A stretch of DNA of 36,056 bases from a bacterium (GCA_021779205.1 JAJYBE010000002.1:1-36056), one strand, 5' to 3'. Positions 1 to 8,425 are shown, counted from the first letter of the stretch. The notes: a model not told the origin generated them from the sequence alone. Made by a program: numbers and translations.

Positions 1-2
1 GT

Positions 3-1841
3 CTTGATTGGCAATCTGTTGGCACAACTGCTTCGAGTTGTACGGCAGGAAGAAAATGCGAATATTATGTATCTGATGGAAAAACTAATCCAACAAAATA
101 TGTTTCACTAACGGGTGATTATGGTCGAGCAACTGCTGATAAAATTGATGTGCACGGAAGATACGCAATCAATATGTACAAGCCTGGTTATCTGCAATAT
201 TTTCGCTTTTTCATACCACCGGGAACCAGAGATATAGATGCCACTATTCTTGAATGGCAAGGTCAAAGTATCGTTGCTCGTCACCAAATTATTCCCACAA
301 ATGATTTTGGGCAATCATCTAAGCAGTCTTATTCTTTATCGGATTATGAATCTGTCGATCAAAGTATTAAGGGCATAGATCCTAGTCAAAATAATGGACG
401 AATACAAATCTTGAAAGATTCATTTGTCTCACCCTATCTTTCAAAAGATCGTGCCGGTTGGTTTTATGTGAAAGTAAATGGAGATCTCGGTTCGTCTTCC
501 TATTATAATTCAGTTTATATTACTGTTGATGCCACTACCTATAATAACTGGTATGATCATTCGGGATCAAATGCGGACGGATCTATTAATTGGGCAAAAG
601 ATGTGGAAAGTGTTGAAACTTATGGTTCAAACACGGCAGGAAGTTCTAGCATCTGTGCTTCTAGCTGTTCGGGTAGTGATCTAACTTGCCAAGCAATACA
701 ACCAACCAATTCAACAAAATCAACATCCGGTTCTTGTTGTGATGGAAAAAGTTGTTATCAATGTCCGTCTGGTTATTTTTGGAATACAACCAGTTGCTCA
801 AAGTTGAGTGATACTTGCGATCTTTCTGCCACGCTTTCAGCCACTCCGGTAAGTGGAAGCTCTCCATTGACGGTTGATGTAAAATCCAACATAAACGCAG
901 CTCACGGACCAATTTATTGTGATAATCAAGATTGCAATGGTGGAACAGTTTCTAATATTGACACCGCGACAACTCATGGGTGTAATTTTACTTGCGCATA
1001 TAATTCCAGTGGCACATATCAACCTACGGTGCATATTGCAAATTCTGCTTGTGCAAAAGATCCAACCGCAATAATTACTGCTTCTTCCGGTACATCTTCT
1101 TCTTGCGCCTCAACCACTTGTCTTGGCAATTCTTGCTGGAACGGTACAGAGTATGTCCAAGGCACCAAAACGGAAGGTTGCGCCACAGGCAGTGCTACCG
1201 TTACTCCCAATCCGTTAATTTTGCCAAACGCAACTGAAAAAATCACTTGGACCACCACTAACGCTTCCAAAGTAGATGCTCAATGTTATGGATTGAAAGA
1301 TGTCGCCAAAGGCGGTTGGTTTATCAATACTGCAGCTTGTCATACTGCTGGATATTGCGATAATGACGGCTATCAATTTAAATTTAATTCAACCACTCAA
1401 ACCGGACAAGAAGTTTGCGTTCTTTTTCCCTACAATAAATCTGATGGAAAATCCGGTACGCCGTTTTTTGCTATAATGAATATTAATGCATCCGCTTCTG
1501 CTAAAACAGATGGACAATGCGGAACGGCCAACAAAACCTATGACGCAACAGCCACAAGTTGGGGGAGCGATACTTTTTGCGCTCAAGGCACTGCCAGTTC
1601 AGCAAGTCCAACTTTCCCCACCGTATCCGCTCCCGCGACCTGGACTTGCCAGGGGACTAATGGTGGGGCGGATATCAATTGTGTTGCTCAAAAACAGATA
1701 AGTGTTAAAACTAGCACCGAATCTCAAAGCCCCAGTTATATTTGCCAACCGGATGATGCCAATTGTCCGGAGACAACTTGTGCCGGAACATATTGCAATA
1801 ATGGCTGTGCGTTAGTCCCGGGAAAAAAGAAATGCAAGTAA
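3..1841 (+). CDS. Cys-rich secreted/surface protein, 5' end outside window
   Basis: The reading frame is open from the left edge, so this is the C-terminal 612 residues of a longer protein; the GTG at 150 is an internal codon and not a convincing start. The visible part is rich in Ser, Thr, Asn, Gly and Cys (about 34 Cys), with no membrane segment, as expected for an extracellular protein held by disulfides. Around residues 270-345 a segment with SATPVSGSSPLTV resembles a PKD/Ig-like domain start, and a second Ig-like start follows (TVTPNPLILPNATEKITW). Near the C-terminus lies a WTCQGTNGGADINC motif. A CC-D-G-x2-C-Y motif near residue 240 resembles one in the large pilin-like protein at 15239-17212. 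It may therefore be a pilus-tip or adhesin-like protein, but the N-terminus that would show a prepilin signal is missing. Family not identified. Confidence 0.75.
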   Translation, partial: LDWQSVGTTASSCTAGRKCEYYVSDGKTNPTKYVSLTGDYGRATADKIDVHGRYAINMYKPGYLQYFRFFIPPGTRDIDATILEWQGQSIVARHQIIPTNDFGQSSKQSYSLSDYESVDQSIKGIDPSQNNGRIQILKDSFVSPYLSKDRAGWFYVKVNGDLGSSSYYNSVYITVDATTYNNWYDHSGSNADGSINWAKDVESVETYGSNTAGSSSICASSCSGSDLTCQAIQPTNSTKSTSGSCCDGKSCYQCPSGYFWNTTSCSKLSDTCDLSATLSATPVSGSSPLTVDVKSNINAAHGPIYCDNQDCNGGTVSNIDTATTHGCNFTCAYNSSGTYQPTVHIANSACAKDPTAIITASSGTSSSCASTTCLGNSCWNGTEYVQGTKTEGCATGSATVTPNPLILPNATEKITWTTTNASKVDAQCYGLKDVAKGGWFINTAACHTAGYCDNDGYQFKFNSTTQTGQEVCVLFPYNKSDGKSGTPFFAIMNINASASAKTDGQCGTANKTYDATATSWGSDTFCAQGTASSASPTFPTVSAPATWTCQGTNGGADINCVAQKQISVKTSTESQSPSYICQPDDANCPETTCAGTYCNNGCALVPGKKKCK

Positions 1842-1866
1842 GAATAATCGGTTTAATTTAAATCGA

Positions 1867-2340
1867 ATGCCTGTTTTTGCTTTTGAAAAATCAATTGGAG
1901 CGGTGATTTTTATCATAGAAAAAGATGTTCCGCTCTTTTTGCTTTTGCATTATCCGGCGGGACATTGGGGTTTTGTGAAAGGGCATATTGAAAAAAAAGA
2001 AACAAATGAAGTGACTTTGCGTAGAGAGGCCGAAGAAGAAACGGGTTTGGTTGATTTAAAGATAATGCCAAATTTTTTGGCAAGCGAGGTATATTATTAT
2101 AAAGCAAGGGGTGAAGAAGAAAGAAAAAGAATCAAGGCCGGAAGAGGAACGAGAATTTTTAAAAGAGTTATCTATTATTTGGCTAAAGTTAATCGGACAA
2201 AAGTCAGATTATCGCATGAGCATCAAGGTTTTGCTTGGCTTGATTATAATCAAGCGCTTGAAAGAGTAAGTAATCAAAATTCCAAAAAAGTATTAGAAAA
2301 GGCACAAAGATTTTTGATTGAATATTTGCCAAAAAAATAA
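1867..2340 (+). CDS. Nudix hydrolase (Ap4A-hydrolase-like)
   Basis: A 157-residue single-domain Nudix protein. Residues 39-61 match the Nudix box GX5EX7REUXEEXGU exactly: G39, E45, R53-E54, E57-E58, G60 and a hydrophobic L61. These residues form the Mg2+-binding loop-helix that hydrolyses a nucleoside diphosphate linked to another group. The short length and the WGFVKGHIE run before the box resemble bis(5'-nucleosyl)-tetraphosphatases, so dinucleoside polyphosphate clean-up is the likely role, but substrate cannot be read from the box alone. The ATG lies 25 bases after the preceding stop, without an SD sequence, and secD follows 20 bases downstream, so it probably leads the sec operon. Confidence 0.85.
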   Translation: MPVFAFEKSIGAVIFIIEKDVPLFLLLHYPAGHWGFVKGHIEKKETNEVTLRREAEEETGLVDLKIMPNFLASEVYYYKARGEEERKRIKAGRGTRIFKRVIYYLAKVNRTKVRLSHEHQGFAWLDYNQALERVSNQNSKKVLEKAQRFLIEYLPKK

Positions 2341-2360
2341 ATTCAGTTAGAATAAAGATT

Positions 2361-4082
2361 ATGAGTATTGGAAAAAAGCTTAGACTAAAATTTATAGCGG
2401 TAGTTATTTTTGCCGTTTTGGTCGGATTGATTGCTTATCCGAAGGCGGTAATAAAAATACCGAAGCTTTTTAATGCTTTAAATAAGCCAAAAATTAACCT
2501 TGGTTTGGATTTGCAAGGAGGGATTCATCTTGAATATAAGGCTGATGTAAGCCAAATTGATAATTCAAAGGTTGCTGAAGCAATGCAGGCGGTGCAGGAT
2601 GTAATTGAGAGAAGAGTAAATGCTTTTGGTGTCGCCGAGCCGGTGGTATACACAACAAAATCAGGCAGGGAACAGCGCTTAGTTGTTGAATTAGCCGGGA
2701 TAAAAGATATAAATCAAGCGAAAAATTTAATTAGCGCAACGCCGCTTTTGGAATTTAAGACCGAAAAAACAGATGTTGGCGAGCAAATTCCCCAAGATGT
2801 GCTTGATAAGACAAATGAGGAAAATAAAGCTAAGGCGCAAGGCTTGCTTGACCAAATTAAAAATGGCGCTGATTTTGCAATATTGGCCAAAGAGAATAGT
2901 CAGGATCCGGGATCAAAAGATAGCGGTGGCGATCTGGGTTTTGTTAAAAAAGGAACATTTGTTCCTGAATTTGATAAAGTGCTTTTCGATGGAAATCTAA
3001 AGGATGGAGCTGTTTATCCCGATTTAGTGGAAACTCAATTTGGCTGGCATATTATAAAAAAAATAGAACAACGAGGCAGCGGGGATAATTTAGAAGTTCA
3101 TAGCGCACACATTTTAATTTCCAAGGCTACTCAGCCGGTACCAAAAACGACTTGGGTATTGACTGGTCTTTCGGGGAAAAATCTTAAAAGTGCCAGTGTT
3201 CAATTTAAAACTCAAGGGTTATCCGAGCCGGAAGTGGCGCTTAAATTTGATGATGCCGGCACTAAGCTTTTTGCTGACATAACTAAAAATAATATTGGTA
3301 AAAGAGTGGCAATTTTTTTGGATGGTTCAATCATTACTGCTCCGACAGTGCAGTCAGAAGTTTCCAACGGGGAAGCGGTGATAACCGGAAATTACACGCT
3401 TGATGAAGCGAAAAATTTGGTTAAAAGATTAAATGAAGGCGCTTTGCCCGTTCCGATAAGCTTGGTTGGACAACAATCAGTTGAGGCGACATTGGGGCAA
3501 TCTTCTTTGGAGAAAAGTTTGAGAGCGGGAGTAATCGGCTTAGCTTTAGTAATAATTTTTATGCTTTTTTATTACCGATTTTTAGGTTTAATCGCCTCTT
3601 TTGCTTTGCTTATTTATTCTGCATTAATGATTTCCATTTTTAAATTATCAGGATTCACTCCATGGCAAATTACACTGACACTTCCTGGTATTGCCGGATT
3701 TGTGTTGTCAATCGGAATGGCCGTGGATGCGAATATTTTAATTTTCGAAAGAACGAAAGAAGAAATATGCAAGGGACGCAACATTTTGAGTGCAATCGAG
3801 GAGGGCTTTAAAAGAGCATGGACATCAATTCGCGATGGAAATGTCTCCTCGATTATAACCGCGTTTATTTTAATGGAAATGGGCACGGGATTTGTCAAGG
3901 GTTTTGCTGTAACATTGATTATTGGAGTTTTAATGTCAATGTTTACCGCAGTCATTATCACTCGAACTATTTTGCGTTTTGTTCTGGGAGGTTGGATTGA
4001 AAATAAGTTGTGGTTAGTTGGCGCAAAGAAAGATGAAAATAACGAAATTCTTAAGAAAAATAATATTAAAAATAAGAATTGA
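2361..4082 (+). CDS. secD: Protein translocase subunit SecD with inserted parvulin-like segment
   Basis: SecD works with SecF to drive late steps of Sec export using the proton or sodium gradient. At 573 residues it shows one N-terminal membrane segment (about 10-30), the SecD signature GLDLQGGIHLEY (48-59), an extracytoplasmic P1 region, the conserved NEGALPVP stretch (358-365) and a C-terminal RND-type membrane bundle with GMAVDANILIFERTKEE. The unusual part is residues about 150-255: a peptidyl-prolyl isomerase (PpiC/parvulin)-like stretch, with FAILAKENSQDPGS, GGDLGF and QFGWHIIK, lies inside P1, followed by a lone HILIS strand that normally begins a parvulin. secF starts 9 bases downstream. 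The stop is TGA. The SecD call is secure; activity of the insert is not. Confidence 0.96.
   Translation: MSIGKKLRLKFIAVVIFAVLVGLIAYPKAVIKIPKLFNALNKPKINLGLDLQGGIHLEYKADVSQIDNSKVAEAMQAVQDVIERRVNAFGVAEPVVYTTKSGREQRLVVELAGIKDINQAKNLISATPLLEFKTEKTDVGEQIPQDVLDKTNEENKAKAQGLLDQIKNGADFAILAKENSQDPGSKDSGGDLGFVKKGTFVPEFDKVLFDGNLKDGAVYPDLVETQFGWHIIKKIEQRGSGDNLEVHSAHILISKATQPVPKTTWVLTGLSGKNLKSASVQFKTQGLSEPEVALKFDDAGTKLFADITKNNIGKRVAIFLDGSIITAPTVQSEVSNGEAVITGNYTLDEAKNLVKRLNEGALPVPISLVGQQSVEATLGQSSLEKSLRAGVIGLALVIIFMLFYYRFLGLIASFALLIYSALMISIFKLSGFTPWQITLTLPGIAGFVLSIGMAVDANILIFERTKEEICKGRNILSAIEEGFKRAWTSIRDGNVSSIITAFILMEMGTGFVKGFAVTLIIGVLMSMFTAVIITRTILRFVLGGWIENKLWLVGAKKDENNEILKKNNIKNKN
2812..3125 (+). other. 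Parvulin-like domain inserted in SecD, possibly circularly permuted
   Basis: Within SecD, residues about 151-234 align by eye with strands and helices 2 onward of a PpiC/parvulin domain: helix with LLDQIKNGADFAILA, the loop SQDPGSKDSGGDLGF, the VPEFDKVLF helix and the closing QFGWHIIK strand. The first parvulin strand (HILI-type) is absent before this block but is present after it, at about 247-254, as VHSAHILIS. Either the domain is circularly permuted or a second parvulin copy was largely deleted. This would place a prolyl isomerase or chaperone-like module on the outer face of the translocon. Confidence 0.7.
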
Positions 4083-4091
4083 TTTTTTTAT

Positions 4092-5000
4092 ATGTCTAAT
4101 TTCAATATAATAGCCAAAACAAAATATGCTTATATTTTTTCCGGAGTATTGACTATTCTGAGTATTTTAGCGCTTTTTGTCTGGGGATTAAAATTCGGAA
4201 TTGATTTTACCGGAGGGACGCTTATGGAATTTAAGTTTGAAAAAAATATTCCGGCAAATCAAGAAATTGAAAATACGCTTAAAAATTTAAATTTAAAAAG
4301 TCTTACGCTTCAACAAACCGGCAGTGGTTCGGTATTGATTCGATATGCCTCTGAAGATGACAAAATCAATCAAGATGTGATAAAAGAAATCAGCGAAAAA
4401 TATACTGATGCAAAAAATCTTAGAACCGACTATGCTAATGCTTCAGTTTCTAGTGAATTAAAATCAAAATCGCTTTTGGCAATTTTTTGGGCAGTAGTTG
4501 GGATAATGACTTATATTGCAATTGTTTTTCGTCGAGTTTCCTATCCGGTGGCTTCTTGGAAATATGGCGCCGGAGCGGTGATTGCCTTAATTCATGATAT
4601 TTTGATTACTGTGGGAATTTTTTCCGTTTTAGGGCATTTTTTTGATATAGAAGTGGGCATTCCTTTTATTGCCGCATTGCTTACTATTTTAGGATTTTCG
4701 GTGCATGACACTATTGTGGTTTATGATCGAACGCGAGAAAATTTGCAACGCAATTCATCTGATAAAGGACAATTTCCTGAAATTGTTAATCGTAGTTTAA
4801 ATGAAACATTAATTCGCTCTATTAACACTTCATTTACGGTAATAATGACATTGCTTGCCATTTATATTTTTGGAGGCGATTCAATTAAATATTTTGCTTT
4901 GGCACTTTTGATTGGGGTGACTTTTGGAACATATTCATCGATTTTTATCGCTTCGGCGCTATTGGTAACAAGTTATAATTTACAAATTAAAAAGAAATAA
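4092..5000 (+). CDS. secF: Protein translocase subunit SecF
   Basis: The partner of SecD, 302 residues. An N-terminal membrane segment (about 12-32) is followed by the SecF signature GLKFGIDFTGGTLMEF, an extracytoplasmic domain of about 90 residues, and a five-helix bundle containing LGFSVHDTIVVYDRTREN. This is the counterpart of the conserved membrane motif that carries out ion-coupled movement. The ATG lies 9 bases after the secD stop, so the two are co-transcribed. Length and motif order are normal for SecF; no insert is seen here, unlike SecD. Confidence 0.96.
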   Translation: MSNFNIIAKTKYAYIFSGVLTILSILALFVWGLKFGIDFTGGTLMEFKFEKNIPANQEIENTLKNLNLKSLTLQQTGSGSVLIRYASEDDKINQDVIKEISEKYTDAKNLRTDYANASVSSELKSKSLLAIFWAVVGIMTYIAIVFRRVSYPVASWKYGAGAVIALIHDILITVGIFSVLGHFFDIEVGIPFIAALLTILGFSVHDTIVVYDRTRENLQRNSSDKGQFPEIVNRSLNETLIRSINTSFTVIMTLLAIYIFGGDSIKYFALALLIGVTFGTYSSIFIASALLVTSYNLQIKKK

Positions 5001-5004
5001 ATCT

Positions 5005-5337
5005 ATGTGGAATCCATTTGGAAAAAAAAAGAATCAAACTAATGTCTCACAAAATAATAGCGATGTGGATAATGACAAAAAAGACAATCCGCAAGCCGAT
5101 TCTTTGAAAATGAATATGCTTCAAAGATTGGCAATGAAAAAAATGGAAAAAATGAGCTCACAAGAAAAAGCCAAGTTAATGCAAGAGGTATTTAAGCCTG
5201 AAAACAGAAATAGTCTTTTGGCTGCAATGGAAATGATGCGAAAAAGCGGTCAAATTTCAGAAGAGCAATATCAAGCAGCCAAGCAAAATGGGAGTATGAT
5301 CATTGCGGCGCGTAAAAAGCATTATAAATCCAATTGA
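5005..5337 (+). CDS. Small Met/Lys-rich protein of unknown function
   Basis: A 110-residue protein starting 4 bases after the secF stop. The N-terminal 35 residues are polar and low in complexity (Asn, Asp, Lys, Gln). The remaining part is predicted from composition to be helical, with many methionines (MNMLQRLAMKKMEKM) and a short hairpin-like LMQEVFKPENRNSLLAAMEMM segment. No signal peptide, membrane segment or known motif was recognised. Tight spacing to secF suggests co-expression with the translocon. The product is likely real because the frame is tightly packed in the operon, but function is unknown. Confidence 0.7.
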   Translation: MWNPFGKKKNQTNVSQNNSDVDNDKKDNPQADSLKMNMLQRLAMKKMEKMSSQEKAKLMQEVFKPENRNSLLAAMEMMRKSGQISEEQYQAAKQNGSMIIAARKKHYKSN

Positions 5338-5361
5338 CTGGCGAAATTGGGCAATAAAGAT

Positions 5362-6069
5362 ATGTTAAAAAAAGAACATAGAAAAAAGATTATTTTTTCT
5401 GCTGATGATTTTGGAGTAAACGAGTTGGCCAATGCTAATATTTTAAAGTTGGCGCAAGCCGGAAAATTAGATCGAGTGGAAATTATGATCAACAACCGTC
5501 TTCGAAAAGAGGATGCATTAAATTTGGCAAAGACAGGCGTCAAACTGGATATTCATTTGCATCTTATAGGATATGATTCTAATTATTGGCAGGGCGAGCG
5601 TAATCTAGAAAGAGGAATGGTGGAAAGAATCTGTCTTTTTGTTTGGAATTGCACTTTTGGAGAAAATAATCCACGAAAAGTGGTCTTAAAATGGGAAAAT
5701 CAAATTGAGAAGTTCAGAGAAATTTTTGGTCGGTATCCTGATGGGATCGGTTCTCATGAGCATATTCATTATTTTCCTTTTTATTTTAATATATTGCTTG
5801 GTTTAAGCGCGAAATATGAAATTTTTTATGTTCGTTTTGGAAGGCGCAATTTTAGAGGCACTTGTTTAATTGGAAAAATTTTAAATGGACTTAGGGTTAT
5901 TGATCAATGGCTGTTTAAAAAAACTAACTTTGAAACATCTGATTTTATGTTAAGTTTTGATTGGTTTACTGACTTGGATTTTTTAAGTGAAATTTCCGAG
6001 GGCAAAAATGCCGAGGTTGTTTTTCATCCGGAAAGAGTCGAAGAATTTTCTTTTTTAGAAAAAATGTAG
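5362..6069 (+). CDS. YdjC/ChbG-type carbohydrate deacetylase
   Basis: A 235-residue protein of the YdjC family, metal-dependent enzymes that remove acetyl groups from amino sugars or related molecules. The N-terminal strand FSADDFG supplies the catalytic/metal aspartates (D15, D16), HLHL supplies H65 and H67, SHEHIH supplies H132 and H134, and a C-terminal HPE motif follows. These are the expected ligand positions. An upstream in-frame TTG at 5347 exists, but the ATG at 5362 begins a typical MLKKEHRKKIIFSADD start and is preferred. Substrate unknown; a cell-surface polysaccharide role would fit the glycan genes further on. No signal peptide is seen, so it is probably cytoplasmic. Confidence 0.82.
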   Translation: MLKKEHRKKIIFSADDFGVNELANANILKLAQAGKLDRVEIMINNRLRKEDALNLAKTGVKLDIHLHLIGYDSNYWQGERNLERGMVERICLFVWNCTFGENNPRKVVLKWENQIEKFREIFGRYPDGIGSHEHIHYFPFYFNILLGLSAKYEIFYVRFGRRNFRGTCLIGKILNGLRVIDQWLFKKTNFETSDFMLSFDWFTDLDFLSEISEGKNAEVVFHPERVEEFSFLEKM

Positions 6070-6102
6070 AAAGTTGTTTTTTGGCTAAAAAAAGCAAAAA
6101 AA

Positions 6103-6131
6103 TTGACAAGACTTGATCAAAAAGCTAAGAT
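6103..6131 (+). promoter_or_regulatory. Sigma70-type promoter upstream of yidD
   Basis: A perfect -35 TTGACA (6103-6108), a 17-base spacer and TAAGAT (6126-6131) as -10. The expected transcription start is near 6138, directly at the ATG at 6139, which would make a leaderless mRNA. The TTG that a gene finder would take as a yidD start is the first three bases of this -35. Confidence 0.55.
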
Positions 6132-6138
6132 GGAATGG

Positions 6139-6378
6139 ATGAAAAGAATTGTTTTAATTCTCATCAAGTTATACCAAAAAACGCTTTCCCTTGATCAGGG
6201 GCTGTTTTCTTTTTTTATATCGGAGCGCATATGTCGGTTTCATCCACTATGCAGTCAATATACTTATGAAGCAATTGATCGATTTGGTGTTTTAAGGGGT
6301 GGGTGGCTGGGATTGAAAAGAGTCTCGCGTTGTCATCCATGGAGTGATGGCGGTTACGATCCTGTTCCAAAAAAATAA
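6139..6378 (+). CDS. yidD: Membrane protein insertion efficiency factor YidD
   Basis: A 79-residue protein of the YidD family, a small membrane-associated helper of YidC/Sec-dependent insertion. The family core is plain: an amphipathic N-terminal helix (MKRIVLILIKLYQKT), then CRFHPLCSQYTYEAI with the conserved cysteine pair, then RGGWLGLKRVSRCHPW and the closing GGYDPVP. A short insert (about residues 15-25, LDQGLFSFFISE) separates the helix from the first cysteine. Longer starts exist (TTG 6103, ATG 6130), but the family begins MK[KR] and a -10 element covers 6126-6131, so 6139 is chosen. obg follows 20 bases downstream. Confidence 0.88.
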   Translation: MKRIVLILIKLYQKTLSLDQGLFSFFISERICRFHPLCSQYTYEAIDRFGVLRGGWLGLKRVSRCHPWSDGGYDPVPKK

Positions 6379-6398
6379 TTGGTTAATAAATTAAAATT

Positions 6399-7364
6399 GT
6401 GTTTACCGATGAAGTTAGAATAAAGGTTATTGCCGGTCGCGGAGGCGATGGAGTGGTAGCTTTTAATAAAATTAAAATGAGCCTTGGTCCGACGGGCGGA
6501 AAGGGCGGTAATGGTGGAAGTGTTTATTTTGAGGGCGTATCCAATTTATCGGCATTGAATAAGTATAAGCATAAAAAGGAGTACTGTGCGGAAAATGGAC
6601 AGAACGGAAAAAAAGACAACTCTGAAGGCAAAGGTGGAAAAGATTTAGTACTAACTGTTCCGATTGGTAGTGTTTTGCATAATACACAAACAAGGGAAGA
6701 AATTGATATTACGCAGGTTGGCCAAAAAATACTTGTGGCAAAAGGTGGCATTGGCGGTCGAGGAAATTTCAGTTTTCGTTCTCCAATCAATACTTCGCCC
6801 AAAGAGAGAGAGCTGGGAAAGCCGGGAACGGAGTTTGATTTTTATATCGAATTAAGATTTATTGCCGACATTGGCTTAGTCGGCTTGCCTAATGCGGGAA
6901 AATCATCTTTGCTTAATGAACTTACGAAGGCCGATGCTAAAGTGGGAAACTATAATTTTACCACTTTGGAGCCTAATTTGGGTGTAATGGACCGGTTTAT
7001 TTTAGCCGATATTCCCGGGTTGATTGAAGGTGCTTCGCTGGGGAAGGGTTTGGGAATAAAATTCTTGCGCCACATTCAAAGAACAAAAATTTTAGCACAT
7101 TGCATCAGTCTCGAAACAAATGACTTGCTTGGCGATTATGAAATTATTAAAAAAGAATTACAAAATTATGATCAAAAATTAGCAGAAAAGAAAGAAATAA
7201 TTTTGCTTACAAAATCGGATATGCTTGATGAAAAATCAGTCAAAAAAAAGATCAAACAAATAAAAAAAGAAAAAGGCGATTTGGAAATATGCGCTGTGTC
7301 TGTTTATGATCAGGATAGCTTGGAATGTTTGAGAAAAAAATTTTTAACAATGCTAATAAAATAA
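6399..7364 (+). CDS. obg: GTPase Obg/CgtA
   Basis: A ribosome-associated GTPase of late 50S assembly and stress control, 321 residues from a GTG start. Residues 1-155 form the glycine-rich Obg domain (AGRGGDGVVAF at 12-22, GGKGGNGGSV at 33-42). The G domain follows: G1 GLPNAGKSS (162-170), G2 threonines T188-T189, G3 DIPG (204-207), G4 TKSD (271-274) and a G5 serine near 301. All nucleotide-binding motifs are intact. The protein ends right after the G domain, so the C-terminal OCT extension found in some Obg proteins is absent. The next gene starts 3 bases later. Confidence 0.96.
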   Translation: MFTDEVRIKVIAGRGGDGVVAFNKIKMSLGPTGGKGGNGGSVYFEGVSNLSALNKYKHKKEYCAENGQNGKKDNSEGKGGKDLVLTVPIGSVLHNTQTREEIDITQVGQKILVAKGGIGGRGNFSFRSPINTSPKERELGKPGTEFDFYIELRFIADIGLVGLPNAGKSSLLNELTKADAKVGNYNFTTLEPNLGVMDRFILADIPGLIEGASLGKGLGIKFLRHIQRTKILAHCISLETNDLLGDYEIIKKELQNYDQKLAEKKEIILLTKSDMLDEKSVKKKIKQIKKEKGDLEICAVSVYDQDSLECLRKKFLTMLIK

Positions 7365-7367
7365 TTT

Positions 7368-8099
7368 ATGTATTGGATTTTTTCCATTTTATTTTTATTT
7401 GCGGTTATGATTCCGGATATTATTCGCGGACCGGTTTATTTTCTCAAAGAAGAGCGGGCAGAAGAAGTGATGATTTTTATTTTAGGTTCAATCGCTTTTC
7501 TGACTTTTATTCGCAATGAACGGCGCGTTGTGGCTCAAAAACAAGAAAAAGAAAATGCACAAAAGAGAATTGATCAAACAGTCAAAGATTTAGTGGATTC
7601 CTATAGCTATATCGGAGAAGTGAATCGCAAGATGGATATTTTAATGGAGGTGGCGCTGGGGTTGACGGATCGTTCATTATTGGATGCAAAAAAAGAAAAA
7701 GAAGTTTATGAATCAATTGTAAATGCTGCTAATTTTCTTTTGAAAGCTAATTCAACAATATTGCGTTTTGTTAATCTGGAAACAAAAAAAACCGAGCAAG
7801 AGTTTAAGGTTTTGGAAAATGTAAAGACGCATATCTCAAATAAAGACTTGATAGAAATGCCTGAAAATGTTAATATAAAAAAGCAAAAAAAATGTTTGAT
7901 TGTATCTTCTCCACAAAAAATCAATCAAATAAGAAGTTATTTTGTGATTGATGGTTATGATGAAAAAGAGGAGAAAAAACCAAAGAATTTGGAGATTTTG
8001 AAATTATTTGTTTCTCAAGCTATATTTTTATATGCATATGTGAAAAAAAACGAGATTGCTGATTGCGATTGTGCGAAAAGTGAAAATGTTAATAATTAA
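7368..8099 (+). CDS. Membrane-anchored coiled-coil protein of unknown function
   Basis: A 243-residue protein not recognised as a named family. Two hydrophobic segments lie near the N-terminus (about 2-20 and 32-48), joined by a short charged loop (KEERAEE). A long charged helix, probably coiled coil, covers about 50-100 (RRVVAQKQEKENAQKRI). The remaining cytoplasmic part (about 105-230) has alternating helix and strand character faintly like a GAF or sensor domain, but no ligand motif can be named. Near the end is a DCDCAK cysteine pair. It starts 3 bases after obg and is followed by groES, so it is probably in the same transcript. Confidence 0.75.
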   Translation: MYWIFSILFLFAVMIPDIIRGPVYFLKEERAEEVMIFILGSIAFLTFIRNERRVVAQKQEKENAQKRIDQTVKDLVDSYSYIGEVNRKMDILMEVALGLTDRSLLDAKKEKEVYESIVNAANFLLKANSTILRFVNLETKKTEQEFKVLENVKTHISNKDLIEMPENVNIKKQKKCLIVSSPQKINQIRSYFVIDGYDEKEEKKPKNLEILKLFVSQAIFLYAYVKKNEIADCDCAKSENVNN

Positions 8100-8114
8100 T
8101 TTTTTTATAAATAT

Positions 8115-8390
8115 ATGGAAAAAGAAAAAATTAAACCACTAGGTGAAAATTTATTAGTAAAATTAGCTAAGGCGGATAAAAAAACAAAATCAGGTATTTT
8201 TTTGCCTGACACGGCCAATGCCGATCGACCGCAAGAAGGATTGGTTATTGCAATTGGAGAGAGTGACAAAATTAAAGTTAAAAAGAATCAAACCGTGCTT
8301 TTTGCAAAATATTCCGGAACGGAAATTAAAATAAATGGAGATGACTTTTTGATTCTTAAAGCGGAAGATATTTTGGCAATAATTGAATAA
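8115..8390 (+). CDS. groS: Co-chaperonin GroES
   Basis: A 91-residue co-chaperonin that caps the GroEL cage. It shows the family start IKPLGENLLVKL, the mobile loop (about 20-36) with SGIFLPDTA that contacts GroEL, the GLVIAIGE strand and the closing FLILKAEDILAIIE. Length is slightly under the usual 95-100. groEL is not adjacent: the next gene lies on the other strand, so groEL must be elsewhere. It is the last plus-strand gene of this block. Confidence 0.93.
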   Translation: MEKEKIKPLGENLLVKLAKADKKTKSGIFLPDTANADRPQEGLVIAIGESDKIKVKKNQTVLFAKYSGTEIKINGDDFLILKAEDILAIIE

Positions 8391-8397
8391 TCGATTG

Positions 8398-8425
8398 ATT
8401 AAAAAAACAATTTATTTTATTGTTT
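8398..8425 (-). terminator. Weak intrinsic terminator of the minus-strand priA-def-fmt operon
   Basis: On the minus strand, a 7-base AT-rich stem (AAACAAT / ATTGTTT) with a 7-base loop is followed by a run of seven T. It overlaps the stop codon of the rhodanese-fold gene. The stem has a single G-C pair, so confidence is limited. Confidence 0.4.

Noticed and set aside
150..152. GTG at 150 as start of the left-edge gene
   Set aside because: The frame is open upstream to the window edge and no signal peptide follows the GTG.
3614..3961. 115-codon open frame on the minus strand inside secD
   Set aside because: Shadow of the secD membrane region; no family likeness and it lies wholly within a clear gene.
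6103..6138. TTG start giving a longer YidD
   Set aside because: The TTG is the beginning of a TTGACA -35 box and the extra residues are not family-like.
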